The notes below the pieces were generated by a model. The model saw only the letters and a list, made by a program, of their open reading frames with translations, was not told the DNA's origin and did not search any database. From Stenotrophomonas lacuserhaii (GTDB lineage Bacteria > Pseudomonadota > Gammaproteobacteria > Xanthomonadales > Xanthomonadaceae): 64,000 bases of DNA. Of the stretch, positions 1 through 8,659 are shown one piece after another. Every line of letters starts with the position of its first letter. Within the stretch, counting starts at the first letter, position 1. The stretch is taken from NCBI RefSeq assembly GCF_014836545.1, contig NZ_JACSQS010000002.1, positions 237,632 to 301,631 of the forward strand, read 5' to 3'. Made by a program: the position numbers and the translations under genes.

Positions 1-80
1 GAGTCCTTTTCCGGGAAAAGGACTCTGACCCCGGACTCTGCTTTTCCGGGAAAAGGACTCTGACCCCGGACTCTGACCCC
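1..80. repeat. Tandem palindromic repeat (GAGTCC family)
   Basis: A 35-bp unit (positions 6-40) is repeated exactly at 41-75. Each unit contains the palindromic core cttttccgggaaaag followed by gactctgacccc. A related palindrome occurs at 40823-40862, so this is a dispersed intergenic family in this genome. It lies just downstream of the minus-strand gene ending at 90 and could fold as a terminator-like hairpin. Function unknown. Confidence 0.75.
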
Positions 81-89
81 TTTCACAGG

Positions 90-494
90 TCACTGCAGCA
101 GCGGGCGTACGGCCGGGGCAGGCATGTGGTCCAGCGCCAGCCAGGCATCTTCGACCACCTCGCGGGCCTTGGGCCAGCGCAGCCGCGATTCGCCGCGCAT
201 CAGCTCCCACTGCGCGGCCAGTTCGCCCTCGGTTTCCTCGCCGCCGCCGCGCGGCCAGTTCGCCGCGTGGGTGGTCAGCGCGAAGGCGTACGCCGGGCAC
301 AGGTCACGCCAACTGCGGTGGGCCTGCCGGCGCCGGTCGTCGTAGTCGTTCAGCATGTACTGCAGGTAATCCTGCGCGACGGCCTGCGGATCTTCGCGCT
401 GCTGGCGGCGGGCGCGGCGCTGGGCAGGGCTGCCGGCCAGCGGGTCGCGCCGGGAATTGAAGACCGAGGGCGCGGGGCGTTCCGGGCGGTTCAT
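90..494 (-). CDS. Hypothetical protein (134 aa), charged
   Basis: I do not recognise a named family. The 134-residue protein is soluble and has no signal peptide or membrane segment. The N-terminal third is Arg/Pro/Gln-rich. The centre (about residues 40-75) has an aromatic pattern with YLQYMLNDYDDRR, then an acidic stretch EETEGE. A purine-rich CAGGAG lies about 8 bases before the ATG at 494, which supports the start. It has normal high-GC codon use and is probably a lineage-specific conserved hypothetical. Confidence 0.6.
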   Translation of the reverse strand: MNRPERPAPSVFNSRRDPLAGSPAQRRARRQQREDPQAVAQDYLQYMLNDYDDRRRQAHRSWRDLCPAYAFALTTHAANWPRGGGEETEGELAAQWELMRGESRLRWPKAREVVEDAWLALDHMPAPAVRPLLQ

Positions 495-602
495 GGCGCG
501 GCTCCTGCTTGCAGGGCGGGCGGCCAGATGTAACCACCGCGCCGTTATCCAGTCGTGATCGATGTGTTGATGACGCGGGATTCGCAGTGGCTTTACCTCT
601 GA

Positions 603-1004
<402 letters not shown>

Positions 1005-1019
1005 GGGGTCGGAGGGATT

Positions 1020-1040
1020 GTGACGACCAACGGTCGTCAC
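1020..1040. repeat. GTGACGACC hairpin repeat
   Basis: gtgacgacc-aac-ggtcgtcac is a perfect 9-bp stem. It is followed by degenerate half-copies (cagtcgtcacccacc, cgtccgtcacccacc) up to about 1085. The same hairpin recurs at 10011, 31524 and 35080, with a half-copy at about 6829. It fills the gap between two convergent genes. Confidence 0.7.
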
Positions 1041-1093
1041 GCACCTGGGGCAGTCGTCACCCACCAAGGGCGTCCGTCACCCACCGGCTGCGC

Positions 1094-3217
1094 TCACCGC
1101 CAGGACCATTGGACGCCGAGGCTGCCACGGCGGTCCGGGCCGGGTTCGTAGTAGCGGCCGTTGCCGTCGTTGACGATCACCGAGCCGATGTAGCCCTGGC
1201 CCAGCAGGTTGTCCACACGGGCGAATACCCGCAGGTCGCCGCCGCGCAGGGTCCAGCGGCGGGCGGCTTCTACGTTCATCACCGCGTAGCCCGGGGCACG
1301 CTCGGTGGCCAGGTCATTGACCACCGTGTCGCTGCTGCCGGTGACTTCAGCTGCCCACAGCCAGTCGCGCGGCTGCCATTCCAGGCGCGCGAAGGCCTGC
1401 TGGCGCGGCACGCCGGGCAACCGGCTGCCGGCGGCAACGGGCGTGTCCGGCACCGCGCAGCCGCTGCCGGCGCAGGCCAGGTAGGCGCTGCGCACTTCAG
1501 CCTGCAGCCAGGTCCAGGCCACCTGCAGGTCCAGGTCCTGCGCCAGCGGCTGGTGCCATGACAGCTCCGCACCCTGGCGACGGGTCCGCCCGATGTTGCG
1601 GTAGGTACTGCGGCCATTGGTGTTGCTGGCCACCGCCAGTTCGTCGTCGGTATCGGCGCGGAACAGGCTCACCTCCAGCCGGCGACCGTCCTGGGCCTGC
1701 CATTTGCTGCCGATTTCCACATTGCGGCTGCGGGCGGCGGACAGGCCCAGCGCCAGCCCGGCCTGGCCATCGGCGCGATAGCCGAGTTCGTTGAAGGTGG
1801 GGGTTTCAAAGCCACGGCCGACTGCAGCGTGCAGCCGCCACTGCGGAGTCACTTCGAAGCTGACCCCGGCCACCGGCGTGGTCGCCTGGTAGCGGCGGCT
1901 GCCGCTGTCGTCCGGGTTGCGGCCGACGATGTAATGGTCTTCCGAACGGAAGCGGACACTGCTGTGGCGCGCCCCGGCCAGCAACGACCAGCGCGGGCTC
2001 CACTGCCACCAGGCCTGCACGAACTGGTCCACGTTGGACACCGTGTCGCGCTGGTCACGGCGCAGCCGGCCGCGCACGCCCAGTTGGTCGCCGACGAAGT
2101 TTTCATGTCCGGTGCGGTGCTGGCGCTGGCGGTCGGCGTTGACCCCGGCGGTGACATCCAGCGCGCGCCCGGCCAGCTCACCGTTCCAGCCCCAGCGCGC
2201 GTCCAGCCCGCCGAAATCGCCATCCAGTCCGATCACCCCACCGGCGTGCAGCGGATTGGCCTGCGGACCCGGCGGGATGGCCAGGAACTGGGTCACCTCA
2301 CGCTGGCCGGCATAGCCGGTCAGGCGGAAGCGGTGGGCGGCGCGCTGCCCGCTGTAGACTAGCCCTGCCTGCGACTGCCGGACCGATTTACGGGTGTTGT
2401 ACTGGTGCGCCACCGCCGTGGCCTGGCGCGGATCGGCAGCCACCTGCGCACGGGTCAGGCCGAGCGGATCCTGCGCGTTGGGCGCATCCAGGTAGTTCAC
2501 CAGCAGCTCCAGCCGGTCCTCGCCCACGGCCGTACCCAGTCGCGCGTTCAGCGATTCACGGCGGGCCGCGCTGTGGTCGCGCCAGCCATCGGTACGGAAG
2601 TGATTAGCGGCGACGTTGTAGTCCACCGGGCCCTGCACGCCGCGCAGGTGGGCACCCACGCTCAGCGTGTTGTCCGCACCGGCATTCAACCTCAGCCGCC
2701 ATGGATCACCTTCGCGGCCCTGCGCGGTATGCACCTGCAGCACCCCACCGGAGGAATTGCCGTACAGCGCCGAAAACGGCCCGCGCAGCACCTCGATGCG
2801 CTCGGCACCAAGCAGGCTGGCGTGCGAAAGCTGGCCCTGGCCATCGGGCATGGTCGCCGGCACCCCGTCCACCAGCACGCGCACGCCGCGCACGCCGAAG
2901 GTGGAGCGCGCACCGAAGCCACGGATCGACAACTGGGTGTCCTGCGCGAGGTTCTGGCGATCACGTGCCAGTACGCCCGGGATACCCCCCAGCGCCTCGG
3001 CCAGCTGGGCCTGCGGACCACTGCGGTCGTCATCGATCCACACCGTGTCCGAACTGGACGGCAGCGCGAACGGGTCGATGCCGGTCACCCGGGCGGCCTC
3101 GACTTCCACCACAGGCAGACTGCGCGTGGCCGGGGGCGACTGGGCGAAGGCGAGGCCGGGCAGCAGCAGGGCGCAGGCCAGGGACAGGTGGCGACGGGCC
3201 GGGGGCAGGTTCATCAT
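1094..3217 (-). CDS. TonB-dependent outer-membrane receptor
   Basis: A 707-residue outer-membrane active transporter, probably for a metal-siderophore or another scarce ligand. A signal peptide (about residues 1-25, ending AFAQ) precedes a plug domain with LSIRGFGARSTFGVRGVRV and a TonB-dependent barrel to the C-terminus. The plug pattern IEVLRGPFSALYG is typical of the family. It would be energised by the TonB/ExbB/ExbD system encoded at 12.5-14.9 kb. Either of two adjacent Met codons (3217 or 3214) could be the start. It is divergent from tyrB. The substrate cannot be assigned from sequence, and I did not see a convincing Fur box. Confidence 0.88.
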   Translation of the reverse strand: MMNLPPARRHLSLACALLLPGLAFAQSPPATRSLPVVEVEAARVTGIDPFALPSSSDTVWIDDDRSGPQAQLAEALGGIPGVLARDRQNLAQDTQLSIRGFGARSTFGVRGVRVLVDGVPATMPDGQGQLSHASLLGAERIEVLRGPFSALYGNSSGGVLQVHTAQGREGDPWRLRLNAGADNTLSVGAHLRGVQGPVDYNVAANHFRTDGWRDHSAARRESLNARLGTAVGEDRLELLVNYLDAPNAQDPLGLTRAQVAADPRQATAVAHQYNTRKSVRQSQAGLVYSGQRAAHRFRLTGYAGQREVTQFLAIPPGPQANPLHAGGVIGLDGDFGGLDARWGWNGELAGRALDVTAGVNADRQRQHRTGHENFVGDQLGVRGRLRRDQRDTVSNVDQFVQAWWQWSPRWSLLAGARHSSVRFRSEDHYIVGRNPDDSGSRRYQATTPVAGVSFEVTPQWRLHAAVGRGFETPTFNELGYRADGQAGLALGLSAARSRNVEIGSKWQAQDGRRLEVSLFRADTDDELAVASNTNGRSTYRNIGRTRRQGAELSWHQPLAQDLDLQVAWTWLQAEVRSAYLACAGSGCAVPDTPVAAGSRLPGVPRQQAFARLEWQPRDWLWAAEVTGSSDTVVNDLATERAPGYAVMNVEAARRWTLRGGDLRVFARVDNLLGQGYIGSVIVNDGNGRYYEPGPDRRGSLGVQWSWR

Positions 3218-3366
3218 TCAGGTTCAACAGCAAGCATGAACGCGCCATGGTACCGGCCACGGCGTGATGAGGAATGCCGCGCCATCGGCACGCTTTGTTA
3301 CGATGGCGTGGTCCCCGCCCGGTGGGCGGTGGCGCTGCTGCGTGCTTTCTTCCTCCCCCTTACCGA

Positions 3367-4581
3367 ATGAGTACCGCCGTGTCCTTCTTTGCAAACGTGG
3401 AACTGGTCCCCGGTGACCCGATCCTGGGCCTGACCGAGGCGTACAACGCCGACAGCCGTCCGACCAAGGTCAACCTGGGTGTGGGCATCTACTACGACGA
3501 AAGCGGCCGCATTCCGCTGCTTCGCGCCGTCAAGCAGATCGAGCAGCAGCTCGCCACCGAAGCCAAACCGCGCGGCTACCTGCCCATTGATGGACTGCCG
3601 GCCTATACCCAGGCCACCCGCGAACTGGTGTTCGGCAAGGAATCACCGCTGCTGGCCGCAGGCCGCGTCGCCACCACCCAGACCGTGGGCGGCAGCGGTG
3701 CGCTGCGCGTGGGCGCCGAGCTGTTGAGGACGCTGCTGCCGCACGCCACCATCGCCATCAGCAACCCGAGCTGGGAAAACCATCGCGCCGTGTTCGGTGC
3801 GGCCGGTTTCGACGTGGTGGAGTACAGCTACTTCGACGCACAGACGCACGGCGTGGACTTCCCGGCGATGCTGGCCGACCTGCAGAACCTGCAGCCGGGC
3901 ACCGTGGTGCTGCTGCACGCCTGCTGCCACAACCCCACCGGTGCCGACCTGACCGTGGACCAGTGGAAGCAGGTGGCTGAAGTCCTGAAGGAACAGCAGC
4001 TGTTCCCGTTCATCGACATGGCCTACCAGGGCTTCGACAAGGGCATCGAGCAGGATGGCGCGGCCGTGCGCATCATCGCCGAAGCCGGGATCGACAGCTT
4101 CGTGGTCGCCAACTCGTACTCCAAGTCGTTCTCGCTGTATGGCGAGCGCGTGGGTGCGCTGTCGATCGTCGCCCCCAACGCCACCGAAGCCAAGGCCGTG
4201 CAGTCGCAGATCAAGCGGATCATCCGCACGATCTACTCCAGCCCGTCCAACCACGGCGCCGCGCTGGTGGCCGGTGTGTTGAACAGCCCGGAGCTGCGCG
4301 CGCTGTGGGAAGCCGAACTGACCGAGATGCGCGAGCGCATCCACGCCCTGCGGCATGGGCTGGTGGACCGCCTGGCCGCTCTGGGCGCGCCGGAATTCGC
4401 CTTCATCAACGACCAGGCCGGCATGTTCTCCTACTCCGGCCTGAGCCGGGTGCAGGTGGAAAAGCTGCGCGATGAGTACGGCATCTACGCCGTCGGCACC
4501 GGCCGCATCTGCGTGGCCGCGCTGAGCCAGAACAACCTGGACTACGTCGCCCAGGCCGTGGCCAACGTCGCCAAGGCCTGA
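3367..4581 (+). CDS. tyrB: Aromatic amino acid aminotransferase
   Basis: A class I PLP aminotransferase of 404 residues (aspartate/tyrosine type). It moves the amino group between aromatic amino acids or aspartate and 2-oxoglutarate. It begins with the typical SFFANVELVPGDPILGL. The PLP lysine lies in NSYSKSFSLYGERVG (K253 counted from 3367). An upstream in-frame ATG at 3274 would add an implausible Arg/Pro-rich leader, so I prefer 3367; a GTG at 3379 giving (M)SFFANVEL is an alternative. No strong Shine-Dalgarno is visible. A perfect long palindrome follows the stop codon. Confidence 0.88.
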   Translation: MSTAVSFFANVELVPGDPILGLTEAYNADSRPTKVNLGVGIYYDESGRIPLLRAVKQIEQQLATEAKPRGYLPIDGLPAYTQATRELVFGKESPLLAAGRVATTQTVGGSGALRVGAELLRTLLPHATIAISNPSWENHRAVFGAAGFDVVEYSYFDAQTHGVDFPAMLADLQNLQPGTVVLLHACCHNPTGADLTVDQWKQVAEVLKEQQLFPFIDMAYQGFDKGIEQDGAAVRIIAEAGIDSFVVANSYSKSFSLYGERVGALSIVAPNATEAKAVQSQIKRIIRTIYSSPSNHGAALVAGVLNSPELRALWEAELTEMRERIHALRHGLVDRLAALGAPEFAFINDQAGMFSYSGLSRVQVEKLRDEYGIYAVGTGRICVAALSQNNLDYVAQAVANVAKA

Positions 4582-4587
4582 CCCGAC

Positions 4588-4666
4588 AAAAAGGGGACGG
4601 AGGGGATTAAGTCGCTATCGGCTCGCATGAGCTGATAGCGACTTAATCCCCTCCGTCCCCTTTTTT
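4588..4666. repeat. Long perfect palindrome between tyrB and fbp
   Basis: Two 32-base arms (left aaaaaggggacggagggg..., 4588-4619; right ending ...cccctccgtccccttttt, 4634-4666) are exact reverse complements around a short loop that itself has a gctc/gagc mini-stem. The right arm ends in six T, so on the plus strand it would work as an intrinsic terminator for tyrB. The 79-bp length and near perfection are more like a mobile palindromic repeat than an ordinary terminator. Confidence 0.8.
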
Positions 4667-4717
4667 GCATCCGGGCGGCGACAATAGACGCATCTTTCCG
4701 TCGCTCGAGCCCTGCCC

Positions 4718-5734
4718 ATGTCCCGTACGTCGTTGACCCGGTATCTCATCCAGGAACAGCATGCCGGCCGCATCAATGCCGACCTGCGCCAGCTGATCGC
4801 CGTGGTCGGGCGTGCCTGCACCAACATCTCCATCGCGGTCAGCAAGGGCGCGCTGGGCGGCGTGCTCGGCGAAGCCGGCACCGGCAACGTGCAGGGTGAA
4901 GCGCAGAAGAAACTGGATGTGATCAGCAACGAGATCCTGCTGGAAGCCAATGCGTGGGGCGGTCACCTGGCCGCCTGCGCGTCGGAGGAGATGGACCATT
5001 CGCAGCCGGTGCCGGACATCTATCCGCGCGGTGATTTCCTGTTGCTGTTCGATCCCCTCGATGGCAGCTCCAACATCGACGTGAACGTGTCCGTGGGCAC
5101 CATTTTCTCCGTGCTGCGCTGCCCGAAGGACGTCGAATGCCCCAGTGACGAAAGCTTCCTGCAGCCGGGTACGGCGCAGATCGCCGCCGGTTACTGCATC
5201 TACGGGCCCAGCACCCAGATGGTGCTGACCGTCGGCCACGGCACCCACGCCTTCACCCTGGACCGCGAAACCGGCGAGTTCGTGCTCACCACCCAGGGCA
5301 TGCAGATCCCGGCGGCCACCCAGGAGTTCGCCATCAACATGTCCAACCAGCGGCATTGGGAAGCCCCGATGCAGGCCTACGTGGCCGATCTGCTGGAAGG
5401 CAAGGAAGGCGCGCGCGGCAAGGATTTCAACATGCGCTGGATCGCCAGCATGGTGGCCGACGTGCATCGCATCCTGACCCGCGGTGGCATCTTCATCTAC
5501 CCGTGGGACAAGAAGGATCCGTCCAAGGCCGGCAAGCTGCGCCTGATGTACGAAGCCAACCCGATGGGCCTGCTGGTAGAACAGGCCGGCGGCGCCGCCT
5601 CGACCGGGCGTGCGCGGATCCTGGACATCCAGCCGGATCAGCTGCACCAGCGCGTGCCGGTCTTCCTCGGCTCGCGCGATGAAGTCGCCGCCGCGGTGGA
5701 GTACCACCAGCAGCACGACGCGTCCGCGAACTGA
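4718..5734 (+). CDS. fbp: Fructose-1,6-bisphosphatase class I
   Basis: Hydrolyses fructose 1,6-bisphosphate to fructose 6-phosphate in gluconeogenesis; cytosolic and Mg-dependent. The 338-residue length matches the class I family. Metal-binding residues are visible: E90/E91 in ASEE and the hallmark [13 protein letters not shown] at residues 111-123, with D112 and D115. The substrate-site segment [16 protein letters not shown] and the C-terminal [14 protein letters not shown] are present. It stands alone between tyrB and the oxygenase gene. Confidence 0.95.
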   Translation: MSRTSLTRYLIQEQHAGRINADLRQLIAVVGRACTNISIAVSKGALGGVLGEAGTGNVQGEAQKKLDVISNEILLEANAWGGHLAACASEEMDHSQPVPDIYPRGDFLLLFDPLDGSSNIDVNVSVGTIFSVLRCPKDVECPSDESFLQPGTAQIAAGYCIYGPSTQMVLTVGHGTHAFTLDRETGEFVLTTQGMQIPAATQEFAINMSNQRHWEAPMQAYVADLLEGKEGARGKDFNMRWIASMVADVHRILTRGGIFIYPWDKKDPSKAGKLRLMYEANPMGLLVEQAGGAASTGRARILDIQPDQLHQRVPVFLGSRDEVAAAVEYHQQHDASAN

Positions 5735-5759
5735 GTAGCAGGCGAGCTTGCTCGCCTGG
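5735..5759. repeat. GTAG-type hairpin after fbp
   Basis: gtag is followed by caggcgag-cttg-ctcgcctg, an 8-bp perfect stem right after the fbp stop. It resembles a short SMAG/REP unit and may also stabilise the fbp mRNA 3' end. No U-tract follows, so it is not a classical intrinsic terminator. Confidence 0.5.
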
Positions 5760-5859
5760 CCGTTGCCTGGCCGTCAGGCAAGCCGTCGCGCATGTCCGTG
5801 GCGTGACAACCCCTGCGCCAGTGGGCAACATCAAGGGCCCGCTGGCGAAGGATCCAGGC

Positions 5860-6567
5860 ATGCAGACGCAGGACCCTGTTGATTTCATTGAAGTGATCCA
5901 CAACGCCGTGCCCGCCGATGTGTGCGCGGCGATCGCGGCGCGACTGCGCGCAAGTGACCGCCTGCAACCGGGTGCGGTAGGTAGTGGCGTATTCCCTGAA
6001 CTCAAGCGCAGCAAGGATCTCCGCATCAGCGGGCTGGCCGACTGGGCGGATGTTGAAAACGTCCTGCAGCAGGCCGTTTTCAACGGGCTTTTGACTTATC
6101 TACGCCGTTATCCACAGGCACTGATCGCGCCGCTGATGTTGCAGATCCAGGACAGCAACGGCCAGCCCAAGCGCCTCACGGCGGAAGACTTCCCCGACAT
6201 GAGCCCGGCCGCGCTGTCGGATCTTGCGCGCACCTGCCTGCGGCCGGGTGCGATCAACCTGCAATGGTACGCAGCAGGCGAGGGCGGTTACCCCTACTGG
6301 CATTGCGAGCTGTATCCGAAGGACGAGAAGGCGGAAACCCTGCACCGCCACCTGCTGTGGACGCTCTACCTCAACGATGAATTCGAAGAGGGTGAGACGG
6401 AGTTTCATTTCCAGCAGCGCAAGGTCACCCCGCGCACCGGCAGCCTGCTGATCGCGCCGACCGCCTTCACCCATACCCATCGCGGCAATCGTCCGCAGGG
6501 CGGCGACAAGGTCATCGCCACCAGCTGGATCCTGTTCCAGTCCGCGCAGAAGCTTTACGGCGGCTGA
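5860..6567 (+). CDS. 2OG-Fe(II) oxygenase-family protein
   Basis: A 235-residue protein resembling the 2-oxoglutarate/Fe(II) dioxygenase (prolyl-4-hydroxylase-like) superfamily. The likely first iron ligands are in YWHCELYP (His-x-Glu rather than the commoner His-x-Asp). The distal His and the oxoglutarate-binding Arg lie in HTHRGNRPQGGDK near the C-terminus, with jelly-roll strands LLWTLYLND and GSLLIAPTAF between. An in-frame GTG at 5803 would extend it by 19 residues, but the ATG at 5860 has aaggatcc upstream and a better N-terminus. The substrate is unknown. Confidence 0.68.
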   Translation: MQTQDPVDFIEVIHNAVPADVCAAIAARLRASDRLQPGAVGSGVFPELKRSKDLRISGLADWADVENVLQQAVFNGLLTYLRRYPQALIAPLMLQIQDSNGQPKRLTAEDFPDMSPAALSDLARTCLRPGAINLQWYAAGEGGYPYWHCELYPKDEKAETLHRHLLWTLYLNDEFEEGETEFHFQQRKVTPRTGSLLIAPTAFTHTHRGNRPQGGDKVIATSWILFQSAQKLYGG

Positions 6568-6882
6568 GGTCCCCCTCTCCCCGGGCGCTGAACGCACACG
6601 TGTCCACCTTTCCCTTGGCCGACATGTGCAGCTACGCCCGGGGAGATGAGGATGCTTGGCAGCGAGCGTCCTGCTCATGGGCCCGCCTTCCGTGGGGCGT
6701 TGCGTCCTCAATTCGATTGATGGAGTCGATATTGATTGGCGTTGCCTCTGCACGACGCCTATCTTCCGGGACACGACGCGAACTGCCTTCCAGAAAACGC
6801 TCATCGAGCGCTGCCGGGTTGCCGGGTGGGTGACGACCGTTGGTCCAGCCAGACCGCTGCGCTCGCCGAGCATGGCTAGGCG
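6568..6882. other. Intergenic region with repeat remnants
   Basis: No supportable gene. It contains an 11-bp inverted repeat ctccccgggcg (6577-6587) / cgcccggggag (6635-6645). A half-copy of the GTGACGACC repeat lies at about 6829-6842. A degenerate SMAG-like hairpin, gccgagcatggctaggcgctac, lies at about 6868-6890 against the end of the antitoxin-like gene. Confidence 0.5.
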
Positions 6883-7200
6883 CTACCCTGCCACGTCCAC
6901 GCGCAGCTGCAATCCCAATGCGGGCAGCGCGCCCATCATCGTGCGCAATGTCAACGTGCGTCGGCCGGACAACTGGCGACGCACCACCTCGACAGGCAGC
7001 CTGCATTGACGCGGGATGGCACGCAGATCTTCCTCACCGGCGAGGTAAGCAATCGCCTCGGCGAGGATCTCTGCATCACCTTGGCTTTCGCCGATGCACG
7101 CGTTCAAGTAATCGATCACCGCCTGCGGTGTGCAGGGCCGGTCGAAGTGACCTGCCGCTTCCATTTCCGCATAGGACAGTGGTGCGCGACCGACCTTCAT
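6883..7200 (-). CDS. Orphan addiction-module antitoxin-like protein
   Basis: A 105-residue protein that resembles the HTH antidotes of HigA/COG3636-type addiction modules. It has AVIDYLNACI, then a helical region LAEAIAYLAGEEDLRAI, then a recognition-helix-like segment PVEVVRRQLSGRRTLTLRTM and the family ending LPALGLQLRVDV. In relatives the matching segment is a clear HTH; here it is degenerate. No RelE/HigB toxin is seen on either side, so it is an orphan and possibly decaying. An upstream in-frame ORF start at 7419 looks non-coding; ATG 7200 is preferred. Confidence 0.5.
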   Translation of the reverse strand: MKVGRAPLSYAEMEAAGHFDRPCTPQAVIDYLNACIGESQGDAEILAEAIAYLAGEEDLRAIPRQCRLPVEVVRRQLSGRRTLTLRTMMGALPALGLQLRVDVAG

Positions 7201-7575
7201 CGGACCAGCCTTTTGATCAGAAAGAGGGACGCCTGCATGGCGTACCGGACTACCTGAGAGCTCAAAACCGGCGGATCGGGATCCCCGCGCACCGCCCGCC
7301 GTATGACCGGCCGTACAGTGCATTCTCCGCCGTGCCCGAGGGCTGCAACAGAGGTAATTGCTCTCAAGTGGTAACAGGACGCCAATCCCGGCTGGCACGT
7401 TCGACACCAGCCCGGTCATCGTGCATAGCGGTGTGCACCTGCGTCTATGAGAAAAACTGTGAAGTGCGGCAACGATGACTACATCGGAAGTGAAATTTCA
7501 CGTGCCCGCCTTCGCAAGCCTCAACCCCTACCCGAATATTGGTTTTCGTCTAGGTTAAGCAAGCGACTTTGATCA
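7201..7575. other. Gene-free left flank of the AT-rich patch
   Basis: About 375 bp between the antitoxin-like gene and the DUF2971-type gene. Readable frames give no recognisable protein in either direction. Base composition drops from typical high GC to AT-rich near 7440. This is where a partner toxin of the orphan antitoxin would be expected, but none can be read. Confidence 0.5.
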
Positions 7576-8397
7576 TTAAATTTTTGATCGAATTTTTCCT
7601 GTCAGATCGCTTTGGCAAACCCTCGCTTTTTTGGCGTAGCTTTTACAAAGCTTGGTTATTCTTTCCCTATCCTCTTCCGAGCACATTGGTCCAAGTGTTA
7701 TCGCAATACTTTCCATTATTTCGGGCTCAACCATGAGGTCGATGAAGGTGCTCAAGGCTCCCTTTTTATGCCAATGTTCGTCACGCACTAACTCACGGTA
7801 TTTCTCGCCGTATTCCATTGGGTCGTTGGTTTTTTGAGGGCCTCGGATTGCACTAATAACAAATCGGTGCTCCTTTTGAAACTTCCAACGGTCCCATTTA
7901 AACCGGGCTAGTTGCGTCGGGTGGCCACTGATTGAAATCATGTCACCTTCTTGGCGAACGTGGTGTTGATACGCCTGAGCGACATCTTCGACGTAGGAAA
8001 CCTCTTTCAAGAACTCTGCACGATTAATGGAAGGCATAAGCAGATAACCATCTCCAAAGACATCCTCAGCCGAATAAGGTGCTTCGACGTTATCAAAAGT
8101 CCACTTGATATCTGTACCCGGAATGCCGTAACTTCCGTCGAGCATATGCCACTGAAAAGGATCATCGGGGAGAGATATTCGGACGCCGCGTTTGTCGTCT
8201 CCATACATGCTCCACTGGACGATGTCTTCGCCATCTTGCTTCACCCAAGAGCTCGCAAATAGCTGCTGTCCGAAGTTCATTCCTGAGACCTCTTGTGCCT
8301 CCAAGACGTCATCAAACCGGTCCAGCCTTGTGAAGCGTATCTTGCCTGACCTAAGAATGGCTTCAAGTGAATTGACACTAGTATAATGGTGTATCAA
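7576..8397 (-). CDS. DUF2971-type protein in an AT-rich accessory patch
   Basis: A 273-residue protein whose N-terminus (HHYTSVNSLEAILRSGKIRF, then TRLDRFDDVLEA) fits the DUF2971 pattern of short proteins that begin YHYTS..L..IL. Further conserved-looking parts are WSMYGDDKRGVRI and KFQKEHRFVIS. No signal or membrane segment is visible. The start appears to be TTG at 8397, preceded by GGGGGTAG. Base composition is clearly AT-richer than the neighbours, which suggests horizontal acquisition. Members are often found among accessory or defence genes. Biochemical role unknown. Confidence 0.62.
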   Translation of the reverse strand: MIHHYTSVNSLEAILRSGKIRFTRLDRFDDVLEAQEVSGMNFGQQLFASSWVKQDGEDIVQWSMYGDDKRGVRISLPDDPFQWHMLDGSYGIPGTDIKWTFDNVEAPYSAEDVFGDGYLLMPSINRAEFLKEVSYVEDVAQAYQHHVRQEGDMISISGHPTQLARFKWDRWKFQKEHRFVISAIRGPQKTNDPMEYGEKYRELVRDEHWHKKGALSTFIDLMVEPEIMESIAITLGPMCSEEDRERITKLCKSYAKKARVCQSDLTGKIRSKI

Positions 8398-8659
8398 GTG
8401 CTACCCCCCGATTCTTGGAACAACCTTTGGCACGAAACCAGGTTCATCGCTATTTTAATCTATGTTTTACGTGACTGGATCTTAATAACTAGCTTGTGGA
8501 TTCGGTGCTTATTCTCGATTTCATGTACGGCATTTTTAGCTATTGAAGCCTCGACTCGCAGGATTTTCGTCGCTGTTGGGATAGTGTGAGTTATTTGCCT
8601 TGCTCGTTGACTGTACTTCGTTAATAGCCGCTCAGGTCTTGAGACTGATTTCGGAATTT
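8398..8659. other. AT-rich non-coding flank of accessory gene
   Basis: About 260 bp with low GC and no credible gene. It continues the foreign-looking composition of the DUF2971-type gene up to the end of the radical SAM gene, where normal GC returns abruptly at about 8660. No direct repeat or integrase is visible. Confidence 0.45.

Noticed and set aside
5739-5758. Intrinsic terminator of fbp
   Set aside because: Strong stem but no U-tract and it begins with GTAG, so it is better described as a REP-type hairpin.
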